In this document: piece after piece, positions 35,050 to 44,670 of the stretch | Layout: every line of letters begins with the position of its first letter | How positions within the stretch are numbered: the first letter of the stretch is position 1 | NCBI RefSeq assembly: GCF_016820535.1 | Contig: NZ_JADHDY010000001.1 | Span: 199,221-263,220 of the forward strand | Direction of reading: 5' to 3' | DNA: 64,000 nt | Source: Sporosarcina beigongshangi | GTDB taxonomy: Bacteria > Actinomycetota > Actinomycetes > Actinomycetales > Micrococcaceae | The notes under the pieces: generated by a model | What the model was told of the DNA's origin: nothing | Seen by the model: the letters and a program-made list of their open reading frames with translations, nothing else | The model's database searches: none | Translations under genes and position numbers: made by a program

Positions 35050-36258
35050 TCACGCCCCGGCGGCGCCGGCGGGCTGCAAGCCCGCGGCCGGGACCTCGCC
35101 GCCGTGGAATCTCGCGAAAGTTCGTTGGGCCAGGCCGAAGCTGATGGTCATGCCGATTCCCGAGGTGACGGAGACTGCCGTGACGTTGGGTGCCAGTTCC
35201 TTGATGAGGAAGCTCTGCTGCGGGCTTGAGGCGTACACGCCCTGCCAGCGCTGCAGGACCTCGAAGTTGCGACCCAGCAGCGTTTCGGCGGCCCGCAACA
35301 AGGTGTCCGAGGTTGCCTCGTACAGGAACGGGTCCTGGGTGGTTTCCGTGTGGTGGCTGTCACCGATGAGCAGTGTGCCGTCGGGACGCTGGGTCAGCAT
35401 CAGGTTTGCATCGATGGCGATGAGCCCGGGACTGCTGTTTTCCAGTTCCGTTCGCAGGGCCGCGGCCGCAGACGTTTCGGCAAAGGCCGGGTAGCGCAGC
35501 ATGGACGTGCCCGTCAGCACAGCCCGCTTGATGAACGTGCGTGCAGCGGGGCGGACCAGGGCCATCTGCAGGGCGCAGCGGTTGACCTCAAATGGTTCGG
35601 CCAGTTCGGGGTGCACCCAGTCGAGGTCGTGCCCCACGCAGACAATGACCCGCGAGGCCGTCACCGGGCCGCGGGAGGTGCGCACGGTGACGGGGCCGCC
35701 CGGGGAGGCTCCGGCGTCGGACTGGCCAAGGTAGGAGGTGCGCCAGGAGAAGCTGACGCCGGGCTGCGCGGCCAGCCAGCCGGCCAGCCGGCCCACGGCC
35801 TCGCGGGGGTCCACGCGGATGTCGCGGTGCAGCAGGGCGCCGCCGAGGATGGCCGGGTCGCCGCCGCCGGACAGTTCCTGCCGCACTCGCGCCGCGCCCA
35901 CCAGCTCAATCTCGCCGGCGCCCCGGACCGCTGAAAGTTCCTCGAGCACGGCCACCTCCTGCACATTCCGCGCCACGGCCAGGCCGCCGGACTCCACCGC
36001 GAAGAAGCCGGCCAGTTCGCTGTGCCGAAGCCAGCCGTCGCGGGCTGCCGTGGCAAGTTCAAGGAGTTCCCCGGACTGCGCACTCACGCAGCAGTGGCCA
36101 AAGTTGCGGATGGAGGCACCCACGGCACGCGTGTCGCGGTCGATGATGTGGACACTCAGGCCCCGGGCCACGGCCTCCGCGGCGTGGGCCAGGCCGGTGA
36201 TGCCGGCCCCCACGATCAGGACATCGGCGGGCGGGAGTAGCGGGCTGGATTCAGTCAT
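35050..36258 (-). CDS. FAD-dependent oxidoreductase, TIGR03364-like
   Basis: DAO-type flavoprotein of 402 residues with the FAD Rossmann motif ADVLIVGAGITGLAHAAEA at the N-terminus and SIRNFGHCC shortly after. The overall sequence looks like the TIGR03364 group, which is repeatedly found beside phosphonatase-like hydrolases. The divergent neighbour 230 bases away is exactly such a hydrolase, so an organophosphonate or related amine substrate is plausible. Start at the ATG 36258; the preceding codons belong to the intergenic region. No phosphonate transporter or C-P lyase gene is in the window. Confidence 0.85.
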   Translation of the reverse strand: MTESSPLLPPADVLIVGAGITGLAHAAEAVARGLSVHIIDRDTRAVGASIRNFGHCCVSAQSGELLELATAARDGWLRHSELAGFFAVESGGLAVARNVQEVAVLEELSAVRGAGEIELVGAARVRQELSGGGDPAILGGALLHRDIRVDPREAVGRLAGWLAAQPGVSFSWRTSYLGQSDAGASPGGPVTVRTSRGPVTASRVIVCVGHDLDWVHPELAEPFEVNRCALQMALVRPAARTFIKRAVLTGTSMLRYPAFAETSAAAALRTELENSSPGLIAIDANLMLTQRPDGTLLIGDSHHTETTQDPFLYEATSDTLLRAAETLLGRNFEVLQRWQGVYASSPQQSFLIKELAPNVTAVSVTSGIGMTISFGLAQRTFARFHGGEVPAAGLQPAGAAGA

Positions 36259-36489
36259 GCCTTCGACTTTGCCCTGCCGCGATCGGGCCGGGCAAGCTGT
36301 GGCAGGCTCACCGAGGGAAGTTCCCCCAGGGTTCATCCGGCGGCTCCACTGTTTTCCAATTGTTCAAGTGGAAGGTCGAGAAATTGGCGGAATTCCGCTG
36401 TTTTCGGGGGATAGACTCAACGCCATGAGCGGGCGGTCCAGCACCCACAGTCCCCACCCCACAGCACTGCAGCCAAGGAATTGAACACC

Positions 36490-37182
36490 ATGATTGAACT
36501 TGCCGTCTTTGACATGGCCGGAACCACAATCGACGACCACGGAATCGTCTACCTTGCCCTCAAGGACGCAGTTGAGGAAACTGGCGCCCCGGTGTCGGCA
36601 GCGGACCTGCAGGAGTGGATGGGCGCCGACAAGGTTTCCGCGATCACGGCACTTATGGCCCTTGGCGGCCAGGAGCCCGACGGCGGCCGGGTCGCCGCCG
36701 CGTTCGCGCGCTTCCGCGAGATCCTGGCCGAGCGCTACGCGGCCACCCCTCCCGTGGCACTGCCCGGTGTGGAGGCCGCCATCGGCACGCTGCGGGGACG
36801 CGGCATCAAGGTGGCGCTGACCACCGGCTTTGACGACGGCGTTGCCTACCCGCTGCTCGAATCGCTCGGCTGGTCTGTGGGGCCGGGGGAGGGGACGGTG
36901 GTCGATGCCGTTGTCACCACCTCCGACGTGGCGCAGGGCCGGCCCGCGCCCTACATGATCCACCGGGCCATGGAACGGACGGGAGTGCACAATGTCCGTG
37001 CCGTGCTGGCGGCCGGGGACACCGTGGTCGACGTGCAGGCCGGGCGCAATGCCGGCGCCATCGCCGTGGGGGTGCTGACCGGCAAGCTTGGCCGCGCCGA
37101 ACTGGCAGCAGTGTCCCACGACCACATCCTGGCCGGCGTGGCAGATGTCCCGGGCCTGGCGGAGACGAAGCCCGGCTCCTGA
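36490..37182 (+). CDS. phosphonatase-like HAD hydrolase (TIGR03351-like)
   Basis: HAD-superfamily hydrolase of 230 residues. Motif I is FDMAGTTIDD, with the nucleophilic aspartate and the AGT signature shared with phosphonoacetaldehyde hydrolase PhnX; later motifs include TTGFDDG and AAGDTVVDVQAG. The cap lysine that forms a Schiff base in true PhnX is not assured, which fits the 'phosphonatase-like' subgroup. ATG 36490 has AAGGA about ten bases upstream, better than the TTG at 36481. Divergent from its likely partner oxidoreductase. Substrate unproven. Confidence 0.88.
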   Translation: MIELAVFDMAGTTIDDHGIVYLALKDAVEETGAPVSAADLQEWMGADKVSAITALMALGGQEPDGGRVAAAFARFREILAERYAATPPVALPGVEAAIGTLRGRGIKVALTTGFDDGVAYPLLESLGWSVGPGEGTVVDAVVTTSDVAQGRPAPYMIHRAMERTGVHNVRAVLAAGDTVVDVQAGRNAGAIAVGVLTGKLGRAELAAVSHDHILAGVADVPGLAETKPGS

Positions 37183-37323
37183 CTCCAGGCCGGGCCGGGG
37201 TGCCGGCGCGGGCCGTGCCAGTGCTTTGCTGGACAACAATGGCGGGGGCGGCACTAGAGTTGATGGAGCGCCGGGAAGTGTGGCGCCCCTTTCGCCCCTC
37301 CCCTTGTTAAGAGCCCCACCACC

Positions 37324-38523
37324 ATGAACCAGAAAACGGTCCGCGCAGCCGCGCTCGCCACCTTCGCCGTCTTTGCCATCAACGGTTTTGTTTTTGCCAG
37401 CTGGGCCGCCCGCATCCCCGCCGTCACCCGGATCCTTGACCTGACGGCAGGGGAGATGGGCCTGCTGCTGCTGACCATCGCCGCCGGCTCCGTCATCGCA
37501 CTGCCGCTGGCCGGGACCGTGGTGGCGCGGATCGGCACGGCCCACACCATCCGCACCGGCGGCTTCACCGCAGCGTTTGGCGGGCTCATCATTTCCCTCG
37601 CCCTGTCCCAGCACAATGTTCCGCTGACCGCCGTGGGGCTGTTCTTCTTCGGCATCGGGATCGGCCTGTGGGACGTGGCCCAGAACATCGAGGGCGCCGA
37701 CGTGGAACGCCACCTCGGCCGCACCATCATGCCCCAGTTCCACGCAGGGTTCTCCGGCGGGGCGCTCATCGGCGCCCTTGTTGGCGCGGGCCTGTCCGCC
37801 CTGGACGTGAGCATGTCGCTGCACCTGCTGGTCATTGTGCTGGGCGTGTCGGCGGCGATGGTGTTCGTGCCCAGGCTGTTCCTGCCCGAAACCGCCATCA
37901 GCGGCAGCCGCAGCTCCTCAGCGGACAAGGCCGACAAGGGGCGCAGCGCCTGGACCGAAAAGCGCACGCTCCTGGTGGGCCTGGTGGTCCTGGGCGCGGC
38001 CCTCACGGAAGGTTCCGCCAACGACTGGATCGCCAAGGCAACGGTTGACGGGCTGGGCTCCACGGAGGCCGGCGGGGCCATCATGTTTGCCGTCTTCGTC
38101 GCCTCCATGACGCTGTTCAGGTTCTTTGGCGGAAGTTTCGTGGACAAGTTTGGCCGCGTGCCCGTCCTGTACGGCAGCCTGGGCTCGGCGCTGCTGGGCC
38201 TGGTGGTCTTCGTGGTGGCACCGAACCTGCTGCTCGCAGCCGTGGGCGCAGTCCTGTGGGGCGCGGGCTCCGCCATGGGCTTTCCCATGGGCATGAGCGC
38301 CGCCGCCGACGACCCCGCCCGGGCCGCCGCCCGCGTCTCCGTGGTCTCGACCATCGGCTACGTGGCGTTCCTAGCGGGTCCTCCGCTGTTGGGCTTCCTG
38401 GGCGACCACTTCACCATCCGCTGGGCGCTGCTGGCCATCGCCGTTGCCATCGTCGCCTCCATCCTGACCGCCCCGGCCGCCAGGCCGCTGCCCAAGTCGG
38501 AGTACGAGAACGCAGCAAACTAG
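37324..38523 (+). CDS. MFS transporter
   Basis: Major facilitator of 399 residues with about twelve hydrophobic segments and a longer charged central loop (SGSRSSSADKADKGR, about residues 195-215) between the two halves. The N-terminal GFVFASWAARIP motif is typical of FucP/YbjJ-like actinobacterial MFS members. It follows the phosphonatase-like gene by 141 bases on the same strand; a functional link is uncertain. Its stop codon overlaps the stop of the convergent PAP2 gene in the shared bases CTAG. Substrate unknown. Confidence 0.88.
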   Translation: MNQKTVRAAALATFAVFAINGFVFASWAARIPAVTRILDLTAGEMGLLLLTIAAGSVIALPLAGTVVARIGTAHTIRTGGFTAAFGGLIISLALSQHNVPLTAVGLFFFGIGIGLWDVAQNIEGADVERHLGRTIMPQFHAGFSGGALIGALVGAGLSALDVSMSLHLLVIVLGVSAAMVFVPRLFLPETAISGSRSSSADKADKGRSAWTEKRTLLVGLVVLGAALTEGSANDWIAKATVDGLGSTEAGGAIMFAVFVASMTLFRFFGGSFVDKFGRVPVLYGSLGSALLGLVVFVVAPNLLLAAVGAVLWGAGSAMGFPMGMSAAADDPARAAARVSVVSTIGYVAFLAGPPLLGFLGDHFTIRWALLAIAVAIVASILTAPAARPLPKSEYENAAN

Positions 38524-39176
38524 CCCGGCATATGCCGCCCCAGGCACTTGTCCCTGAGGGCGGCCCACAGCAGAAGGACCACGCCGGCGCCGAGCAGGGC
38601 CCCCGCAATGGTGTCGGAGAGCCAGTGGGCGCCCAGGTAGGTGCGGCTGTACATCATGGCCACGCTGAGGATGGCGCCGCTGACCCACATCCACAGCCTG
38701 CCAAGCACGACGGCGGTCGCCACCATGGCTGCCACCGTGGCACTTACATGCCCGGAAGGGTATGAGTCGGAGCTGACATGCACCAGCCGGTCCAGCGGGC
38801 GCGGGCGGCCCACAAGGAACTTGATGAGGTGGGTCAGGCCCAGCGCACCGAGGTTCGCCCCCGCGGTGAACAGCGCCAGGCGCCAGTGCCGGCGCAGCAG
38901 CACCAGGAACAGTGCCACGGCGTAGATGTACATGCCCGCGTTGCCCACAAAGTCCAGCACGAGGTTGGCCTGGGTGAGCCACGGCGTGCGCGAGGACAGC
39001 ATGAAAAGGTACCAGCCGTCGTCGTACTTCTGAAAAGGAGGGTTGTTGCCCGTGGCCCACACCAGCAGGCCCCCGGCCAGCATGAGCGCCAGCGCAGGCA
39101 GCGATGCCCAGAGAAGGCGGGACCGGCCCCAGCCGAGGGGGCGCAGTGCTGAGGTGCGGAGTGTTGGTTGGGCCAT
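38520..39176 (-). CDS. PAP2-family membrane phosphatase
   Basis: Membrane phosphatase of 218 residues with about five hydrophobic segments. All three motifs are seen: KFLVGRPRP, then YPSGH, then SRTYLGAHWLSD, containing the catalytic histidines. The family removes phosphate from lipid phosphates such as undecaprenyl pyrophosphate or phosphatidic acid at the outer membrane face. The stop overlaps that of the convergent MFS gene by four bases. Specific substrate unknown. Confidence 0.9.
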   Translation of the reverse strand: MAQPTLRTSALRPLGWGRSRLLWASLPALALMLAGGLLVWATGNNPPFQKYDDGWYLFMLSSRTPWLTQANLVLDFVGNAGMYIYAVALFLVLLRRHWRLALFTAGANLGALGLTHLIKFLVGRPRPLDRLVHVSSDSYPSGHVSATVAAMVATAVVLGRLWMWVSGAILSVAMMYSRTYLGAHWLSDTIAGALLGAGVVLLLWAALRDKCLGRHMPG

Positions 39177-39339
39177 GGGGCAAGTCTAGGGCGGCGGGCC
39201 TGTCATCCCTTGTGACTACCCTGAGTGAACCCTGAATCATCCCTGAGATAGATGTAATGCGGCATTCCGTTGCGTACCGTGGTTATAGATTCGCACGCCG
39301 TGCCGCAATGGGCCGGCGGTCACCCGAGGGGGAACCCAC

Positions 39340-40281
39340 ATGATTGAGGCAGTAAACCTGGCCAAGCACTACGGTGCCAAGACGGCCGTCGGCGGTGTCA
39401 CGTTCACCGTTAAGCCGGGAATGGTGACGGGCTTCCTGGGCCCCAACGGCGCCGGCAAGTCCACCACGATGCGCATGATCGTGGGACTGGACAAGCCCAC
39501 CCGCGGCACGGTCACCGTCAACGGCAAGCCGTTTGAACAGCACCGCGACCCGCTGCACCAGGTGGGCGCCCTGCTCGATGCCAAGGCCGTGCACACGTCC
39601 CGCAGCGCCTACAACCACCTGCTGGCCATGGCCGCCACGCACAACATCCCCACCCGCCGTGTCAACGAGGTCATAGACATGACAGGCCTGGGCGCCGTGG
39701 CGAAGAAGAAGGCCGGCGGTTTCTCGCTCGGCATGGGCCAGCGGCTGGGCATTGCCTCGGCACTGTTGGGTGACCCGCAGACCCTGATCCTGGACGAACC
39801 CGTCAACGGCCTGGACCCCGAGGGCGTGCTGTGGGTGCGCAACCTGGCCCGCTATCTGGCTTCCGAGGGCAAGACGGTGTTTCTGTCATCGCACCTCATG
39901 AGCGAAATGGCGCAGACCGCCGACCACCTCATCGTGATCGGCCGCGGCCAGATCATCGCCGACGCGCCGATCGCCCAGATCCTGGCCGGTTCGGACAAAG
40001 CCAAGATCCGCGTCCGCACCTCCGAGGTCACGCGCCTGAGCCAGCTGCTGGGCGGCGCCGGCGTCAATGTGGCCTGCCACGAAAACGAGACCCTTGAGGT
40101 TACGGGCCTCGATGCCCGCCAGATCGCGGCCACCGCCCTGGAGAACCAGGTTCTCGTGTACGAGCTGACGCCCATGAACGGCTCCCTGGAGGACGCGTAC
40201 TTCAACCTCACGAAGGACGAGGTCGAATACCACTCCCAACAATTCAATGACCAAGCCCCCGTTGCTGTGAAGGGACTCTAA
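39340..40281 (+). CDS. ABC-2-type transporter ATP-binding protein
   Basis: ATPase of 313 residues, BcrA/YxlF-like. Walker A is GPNGAGKSTT, signature FSLGMGQRLG, Walker B LILDEPVNGLDPEG; a C-terminal extension of about 90 residues ends the protein. The permease begins two bases after the stop, and a kinase/response regulator pair follows, so all four genes probably form one operon. Such modules commonly export or resist antimicrobial compounds. No substrate can be named. Confidence 0.94.
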   Translation: MIEAVNLAKHYGAKTAVGGVTFTVKPGMVTGFLGPNGAGKSTTMRMIVGLDKPTRGTVTVNGKPFEQHRDPLHQVGALLDAKAVHTSRSAYNHLLAMAATHNIPTRRVNEVIDMTGLGAVAKKKAGGFSLGMGQRLGIASALLGDPQTLILDEPVNGLDPEGVLWVRNLARYLASEGKTVFLSSHLMSEMAQTADHLIVIGRGQIIADAPIAQILAGSDKAKIRVRTSEVTRLSQLLGGAGVNVACHENETLEVTGLDARQIAATALENQVLVYELTPMNGSLEDAYFNLTKDEVEYHSQQFNDQAPVAVKGL

Positions 40282-40283
40282 AG

Positions 40284-41177
40284 ATGAGCACGACGACGAT
40301 TTCCTCACCCTCCCGCGCGGCCGGCGGCACCGGGCTGTCCTTTGCCGGCATCCTCCGCAGTGAATGGATCAAGTTCCGTTCCCTCCGCTCCACCCAGCTG
40401 TTGCTGCTGTTCACCTTCCTGGCTGTCGTGGGCGTTGGCTCGATGACGGCCTGGGTGCAGGCACTGTCCCTTGACGGGATCATGCAGCACGGCATGGGCA
40501 TGGGTGCTCCCGGGTCGCCGGAGAGCACGATGACGCTTGACCAGGCCACGGCCGCCATGGGTGTCAACCTCTATGGCATCCCGAACGCGGGCCTGCAGAT
40601 CGGCATCCTGATCCTCGGCGCCCTGGCCGTGCTGTTCATTTCCTCCGAGTTTGGCACAGGGATGATCCGCTCCACCCTGACTGCCGTCCCCAAGCGCCTG
40701 CCGGTCTTCTTCGCCAAGGCTGCCGTCCTGGTGGTGGTCTCCTACGTGCTCACGCTGGTGGCTGCCGTTGCAACGACCCTCGTGGCCATGCCCATCTTCA
40801 GCGCCTACGGGATCGAGATCTCGTTCGGCATGGACGGGATTGTCTACTCAATCCTCATGGGCGGGCTCTACGTGGCCGGCGTGGCCCTGATCGGCCTGTC
40901 CCTGGGCACGCTGCTGCGCAGCTCCGCAGGCGGCATCATCGTCTTGGTGGTCATCTTCTTCCTCCTCGACTTCGGCACCCAACTCATGAGCTTCATCCCC
41001 GGCGAGTTCTGGAAGTACGTCAACCAGTACGTGCCCAGCGTGGCCGGAGGCCGCATGCTGGAGATCAACGACAAGGTGGCCTTCATCAGCCCCGCCGCCG
41101 GCGCCCTGATCTTCGTCGGCTGGATCCTGCTCTTCATGATTCCGGCACTTATTGCCCTGAAGACACGTGACGTCTAG
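40284..41177 (+). CDS. ABC-2-type transporter permease
   Basis: Membrane protein of 297 residues with six hydrophobic segments in the ABC-2 pattern: one near residues 35-55, a pair near 95-160, and the rest toward the C-terminus. The segment ISSEFGTGMIRSTLTAVPKR is characteristic of BcrB/NatB-type permeases. It starts two bases after the ATPase stop and is followed 39 bases later by the kinase gene. Confidence 0.92.
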   Translation: MSTTTISSPSRAAGGTGLSFAGILRSEWIKFRSLRSTQLLLLFTFLAVVGVGSMTAWVQALSLDGIMQHGMGMGAPGSPESTMTLDQATAAMGVNLYGIPNAGLQIGILILGALAVLFISSEFGTGMIRSTLTAVPKRLPVFFAKAAVLVVVSYVLTLVAAVATTLVAMPIFSAYGIEISFGMDGIVYSILMGGLYVAGVALIGLSLGTLLRSSAGGIIVLVVIFFLLDFGTQLMSFIPGEFWKYVNQYVPSVAGGRMLEINDKVAFISPAAGALIFVGWILLFMIPALIALKTRDV

Positions 41178-41216
41178 GAACGGTCCGGCGCCCCGCTGGG
41201 GACGCTGATCCACCCC

Positions 41217-42500
41217 ATGGGCACACCAGACCAGGCGGGGGACGCGGAACGAACGGCCGCGCCCCTCGCCGAACTACCCTCCGTTGTGCGGCGGGCCGAA
41301 GAATTTGCGGCCCGCCGCCGCGGCGTGCTCCGGACCTATTTTTACAACCACCCCCGCATCACGGATGTGGTGGTGGTTTTGGTGTACCTGCTTGCCGGCT
41401 CTGGGGTGTTTGTCGGCGACCGCCCGGGCATGAACCTGCAGGCCCACATCGTCATGGTGGTTGCCTCCGCCGTCGTGCTGCTGTTCCGCCGGGACAAGCC
41501 GTTGGCCGTGCTGGCCATCCTTTCACTGTTTGAAGTCATCAACATCGCCATGGTGCCGAACTCCGGCAACATTGGGGTGAGCCTGTGGTTTGCCTTGTAT
41601 TCGGTGGCCGTTGCCCACCGGCCGGCCGTCAGCTTCGCCCTTTCCGTGCTGAGCTCAGTACCGTTGATCCTGTACACCCTGTTTGTCTACCAGCTGCCGC
41701 CGGAACTCCTGTTGCCGGACGGCCCCAGCGCTGCACAAACCAGCCTCATCACGGCCATCATGATGGTCCTGGCCAACATCATTGCCACCGGCATCGGCGC
41801 CTCGGTGCGCAGCGGCCGCGCCCATGAGACTGAACTGCGCCTGTGGGCGGTGCGCAATGCCGAGCTTGCCTCCGTTGCCGAGCGCAACCGCATCGCACGC
41901 GAAATGCACGATGTGGTGGCCCACTCGCTGACTGTCATGGTGGCGCTCTCGGACGGGGCCGCCGTCGTTGTCAGGCGCGATCCGGCCCAGGCGGGGGAGG
42001 TGCTGGGCCAGCTGTCCCAGACAGGCCGCACCGCACTCGCCGACATGCGCCGTGTGCTGGGCGTGCTGCGCGCCGACGGCGGAGCCCAGCGTTCGCCGCA
42101 GCCGCTGCAGGCCGACATGGGTGCCCTGATTGAGGGTTTCCGCCAGGCCGGGCTGCCCATCACGTTCTCGCAGGCCGGTCCTCCGGTTTCCGACGACCCC
42201 GCACTGGCCCTGACCGTGTACCGGATCGTGCAGGAATCGTTGACCAATGTGCTGCGCTACGGGGCGGCCGTCTCTCGCGTGAATGCCGGTCTCGAGCATG
42301 ACGCTGCGCGCGGTGTGCTGGTCATCACCGTGACCAATGACGGACATGCCACCATGGATGGCTCGATCGGCTCGGGCCGTGGGATAGTCGGTATGCGGGA
42401 GCGTGCCGGTATTTTTGCCGGGACGGTCGACGCCGGGCCTCTTCCGTCAGGCGGTTGGCAGGTCCGGGCAGTGCTGCATCCGGCACACGGGCCCGAATAA
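41217..42500 (+). CDS. sensor histidine kinase (HisKA_3)
   Basis: Kinase of 427 residues with about four to five membrane segments between residues 45 and 190 and no big extracellular domain. The phospho-histidine motif is AREMHDVVAHSL (His231), followed by an HATPase with VTNDGHA and GRGIVGMRERA. It is downstream of the ABC-2 transporter genes and precedes its regulator. The last base of its stop codon overlaps a possible ATG of the regulator. Confidence 0.92.
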   Translation: MGTPDQAGDAERTAAPLAELPSVVRRAEEFAARRRGVLRTYFYNHPRITDVVVVLVYLLAGSGVFVGDRPGMNLQAHIVMVVASAVVLLFRRDKPLAVLAILSLFEVINIAMVPNSGNIGVSLWFALYSVAVAHRPAVSFALSVLSSVPLILYTLFVYQLPPELLLPDGPSAAQTSLITAIMMVLANIIATGIGASVRSGRAHETELRLWAVRNAELASVAERNRIAREMHDVVAHSLTVMVALSDGAAVVVRRDPAQAGEVLGQLSQTGRTALADMRRVLGVLRADGGAQRSPQPLQADMGALIEGFRQAGLPITFSQAGPPVSDDPALALTVYRIVQESLTNVLRYGAAVSRVNAGLEHDAARGVLVITVTNDGHATMDGSIGSGRGIVGMRERAGIFAGTVDAGPLPSGGWQVRAVLHPAHGPE

Positions 42501-42514
42501 TGGGGGACATTTAC

Positions 42515-43207
42515 ATGGGGGAGCAAACGTTGGAACACGAACGGATCAAGGTGCTGCTGGTCGACGACCAGCCGCTGCTGCGGATGGGGTTCCGGCTGAT
42601 CCTGGAGGGCGAAGACGACCTTGAGGTGGTTGGCGAGGCCACCAATGGCATTGAGGCGCTGGCCGCGGTGAAGTCACTGGAGCCGCATGTGGTGCTCATG
42701 GATGTCCGCATGCCGCTCATGGACGGGATTGAAGCGACCGGGAGGATCACGGCTTCCGATTCCTGTGCCCGGGTCATCATCCTGACAACATTCGACCTGG
42801 ATGAATATGCCTTTGCAGGGCTGCAGGCAGGTGCCAGCGCTTTTCTCCTTAAGGACGTGGTCCCGGCAGACCTGGTCCAGGCCGTGCGGCTCGTGGCCAG
42901 CGGGGACGCCGTCGTGGCGCCCCGGGTCACCCAGCGGCTGCTGGAGAACTTTGTCCGCAACCGCCACCCCGTCGCCCATCCGGACCCGCTCCTGGAAGAG
43001 CTGACGCCCCGTGAACTGGAAGTCACCAAGCTGATTGCGCAGGGCCTGTCCAATGCGGAGATCGCCCACAAACTGTTCCTCTCCGAGGCCACGGTCAAGA
43101 CCCACGTGCGCCGGATCCTGACGAAGCTGCACCTGCGGGACCGGGTTCAGGTTGTGGTCTACGCCTATGAAACGGGCCTGGTCATCCCCAGCAACCCGGA
43201 CTATTGA
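42515..43207 (+). CDS. response regulator, LuxR/NarL family
   Basis: Regulator of 230 residues: receiver with KVLLVDDQPLL and phospho-acceptor Asp63 in VVLMDVRM, lysine site FLLKDV, and LuxR helix-turn-helix with LTPRELEVTKLIAQGLSNAE and ATVKTHVRRILTKLHL. I start at the ATG 42515, seven bases after GGGGA; an ATG at 42500 overlaps the kinase stop. Likely target is the promoter before the ABC-2 genes at 39180-39340. Confidence 0.92.
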   Translation: MGEQTLEHERIKVLLVDDQPLLRMGFRLILEGEDDLEVVGEATNGIEALAAVKSLEPHVVLMDVRMPLMDGIEATGRITASDSCARVIILTTFDLDEYAFAGLQAGASAFLLKDVVPADLVQAVRLVASGDAVVAPRVTQRLLENFVRNRHPVAHPDPLLEELTPRELEVTKLIAQGLSNAEIAHKLFLSEATVKTHVRRILTKLHLRDRVQVVVYAYETGLVIPSNPDY

Positions 43208-43372
43208 CGCATTCTTGTTGATTTGTCCTTAGGGGCCGGCGGCAGGCCTCGCTCGCAGGAGCCGCATGTCGCGGCAGGCAGCCGCTGGCGGGCTCCACGC
43301 CGGCTTCGGTTCCGCGCGCCCGGTTGGCATGGTGCCGGGACGCCTGCCTGACGTTCGTGATTGAATCGAACC

Positions 43373-44647
43373 ATGACTTCTGTTGAGCACATCCTGGATC
43401 TTCGCGACTTCATCGAAGCCTCGCCGTCGAGTTTTCACGCGTCCCGAGAGGCCGGGCGGCGACTTGCTGAGGCCGGCTTCACGCAGCTGGAGGAGGCCGC
43501 GGCATGGCCCGTCCACGGCAAGTTCTTCATGATCCGGGACGGCGCCATCATGGCCTGGATCGTGCCAGAAGGCGCCACGGCAACCACCGGCTTCAACATC
43601 CTCGGCGCGCACACGGACTCGCCGTCGTTCAAGCTCAAGCCCAAGCCCACCACGGGACGGTTCGGCTGGCTGCAGGCCGGGGTTGAAGTGTACGGCGGGC
43701 CGCTCATCAACTCGTGGCTGGACCGGGAACTGCAGTTTGCCGGCCGCCTTGTGGACCGCGACGGCACGGAAACGCTGGTGGCCACCGGGCCGCTGCTGCG
43801 CTTCCCGCAGCTGGCCATCCACCTGGACCGGGCCGCCAACGACGGGCTGAAGCTGGACAAGCAGCACCAGATGAACCCGGTGTGGGGGCAGGGCGACGCC
43901 TCCCAGGAGGACCTCCTGGGCCTGCTCGCCGGGCGCGCAGGCGTCGATGCGGCAACGGTTGGCGGCTACGACATCGTCGTGGCGGACACCCAGCCGGGCC
44001 AGGTGTTTGGAGCCAACAACGAGTTCTTCGCCGCCGGGCGCATGGACAACCTGACGTCGGTGCACGCCGGACTCGTGGCCCTGATTGCCGCCGCCGACAA
44101 GCCTGCCGCCAACGTCATTCCGGTGCTGGCCGCCTTTGACCACGAGGAAATCGGTTCGGGGTCGCGCTCGGGTGCCTGCGGGCCCATCCTGGAAGATGTC
44201 TTGACCCGGGTGTCGGACGGCCTCGGCGCATCGGTGAGTGAGCGCCGTCGTGCCTTCTCCAACTCCTTCTGCGTCTCCGCCGACGCAGGGCACGCCGTCC
44301 ACCCCAACTACGGTGAACGCCACGACCCCGCCAACCTGCCGGTGCTCAACGGCGGCCCGCTGCTGAAGATCAATGCCAACCAGCGCTACGCCACCGACGG
44401 CGTGGGGGCCGCGGTGTGGGCGGGACTGTGCGAGAAGGCAGGGGCGCCGTACCAGGAGTTCGTGTCCAACAACAATGTGCCGTGCGGCTCCACGATCGGC
44501 CCGCTCACGGCGACCCGACTGGGCATTCGCACGCTGGACGTGGGCACGCCCCTGCTGTCGATGCACTCGGCGCGCGAACTGTGCGGCGTGGACGACCCGC
44601 ACCACCTGGCCCTCATCACGGGTGTGTTCTTCGCGGCAGCCGTGTAG
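43373..44647 (+). CDS. M18 family aminopeptidase
   Basis: Zinc aminopeptidase of 424 residues, of the aspartyl-aminopeptidase family, that trims N-terminal residues from peptides in the cytoplasm. Metal-binding and catalytic residues are in GAHTDSPSFKL (His80, Asp82), FDHEEIGSGS (glutamates) and SMHSARE (His). Length is normal for the family. The ATG at 43373 is preceded by an in-frame TTG at 43361 that I regard as less likely. Flanked by unrelated genes. Confidence 0.93.
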   Translation: MTSVEHILDLRDFIEASPSSFHASREAGRRLAEAGFTQLEEAAAWPVHGKFFMIRDGAIMAWIVPEGATATTGFNILGAHTDSPSFKLKPKPTTGRFGWLQAGVEVYGGPLINSWLDRELQFAGRLVDRDGTETLVATGPLLRFPQLAIHLDRAANDGLKLDKQHQMNPVWGQGDASQEDLLGLLAGRAGVDAATVGGYDIVVADTQPGQVFGANNEFFAAGRMDNLTSVHAGLVALIAAADKPAANVIPVLAAFDHEEIGSGSRSGACGPILEDVLTRVSDGLGASVSERRRAFSNSFCVSADAGHAVHPNYGERHDPANLPVLNGGPLLKINANQRYATDGVGAAVWAGLCEKAGAPYQEFVSNNNVPCGSTIGPLTATRLGIRTLDVGTPLLSMHSARELCGVDDPHHLALITGVFFAAAV

Positions 44648-44670
44648 CGGCCGGCCGGGAACCTGCAGCG

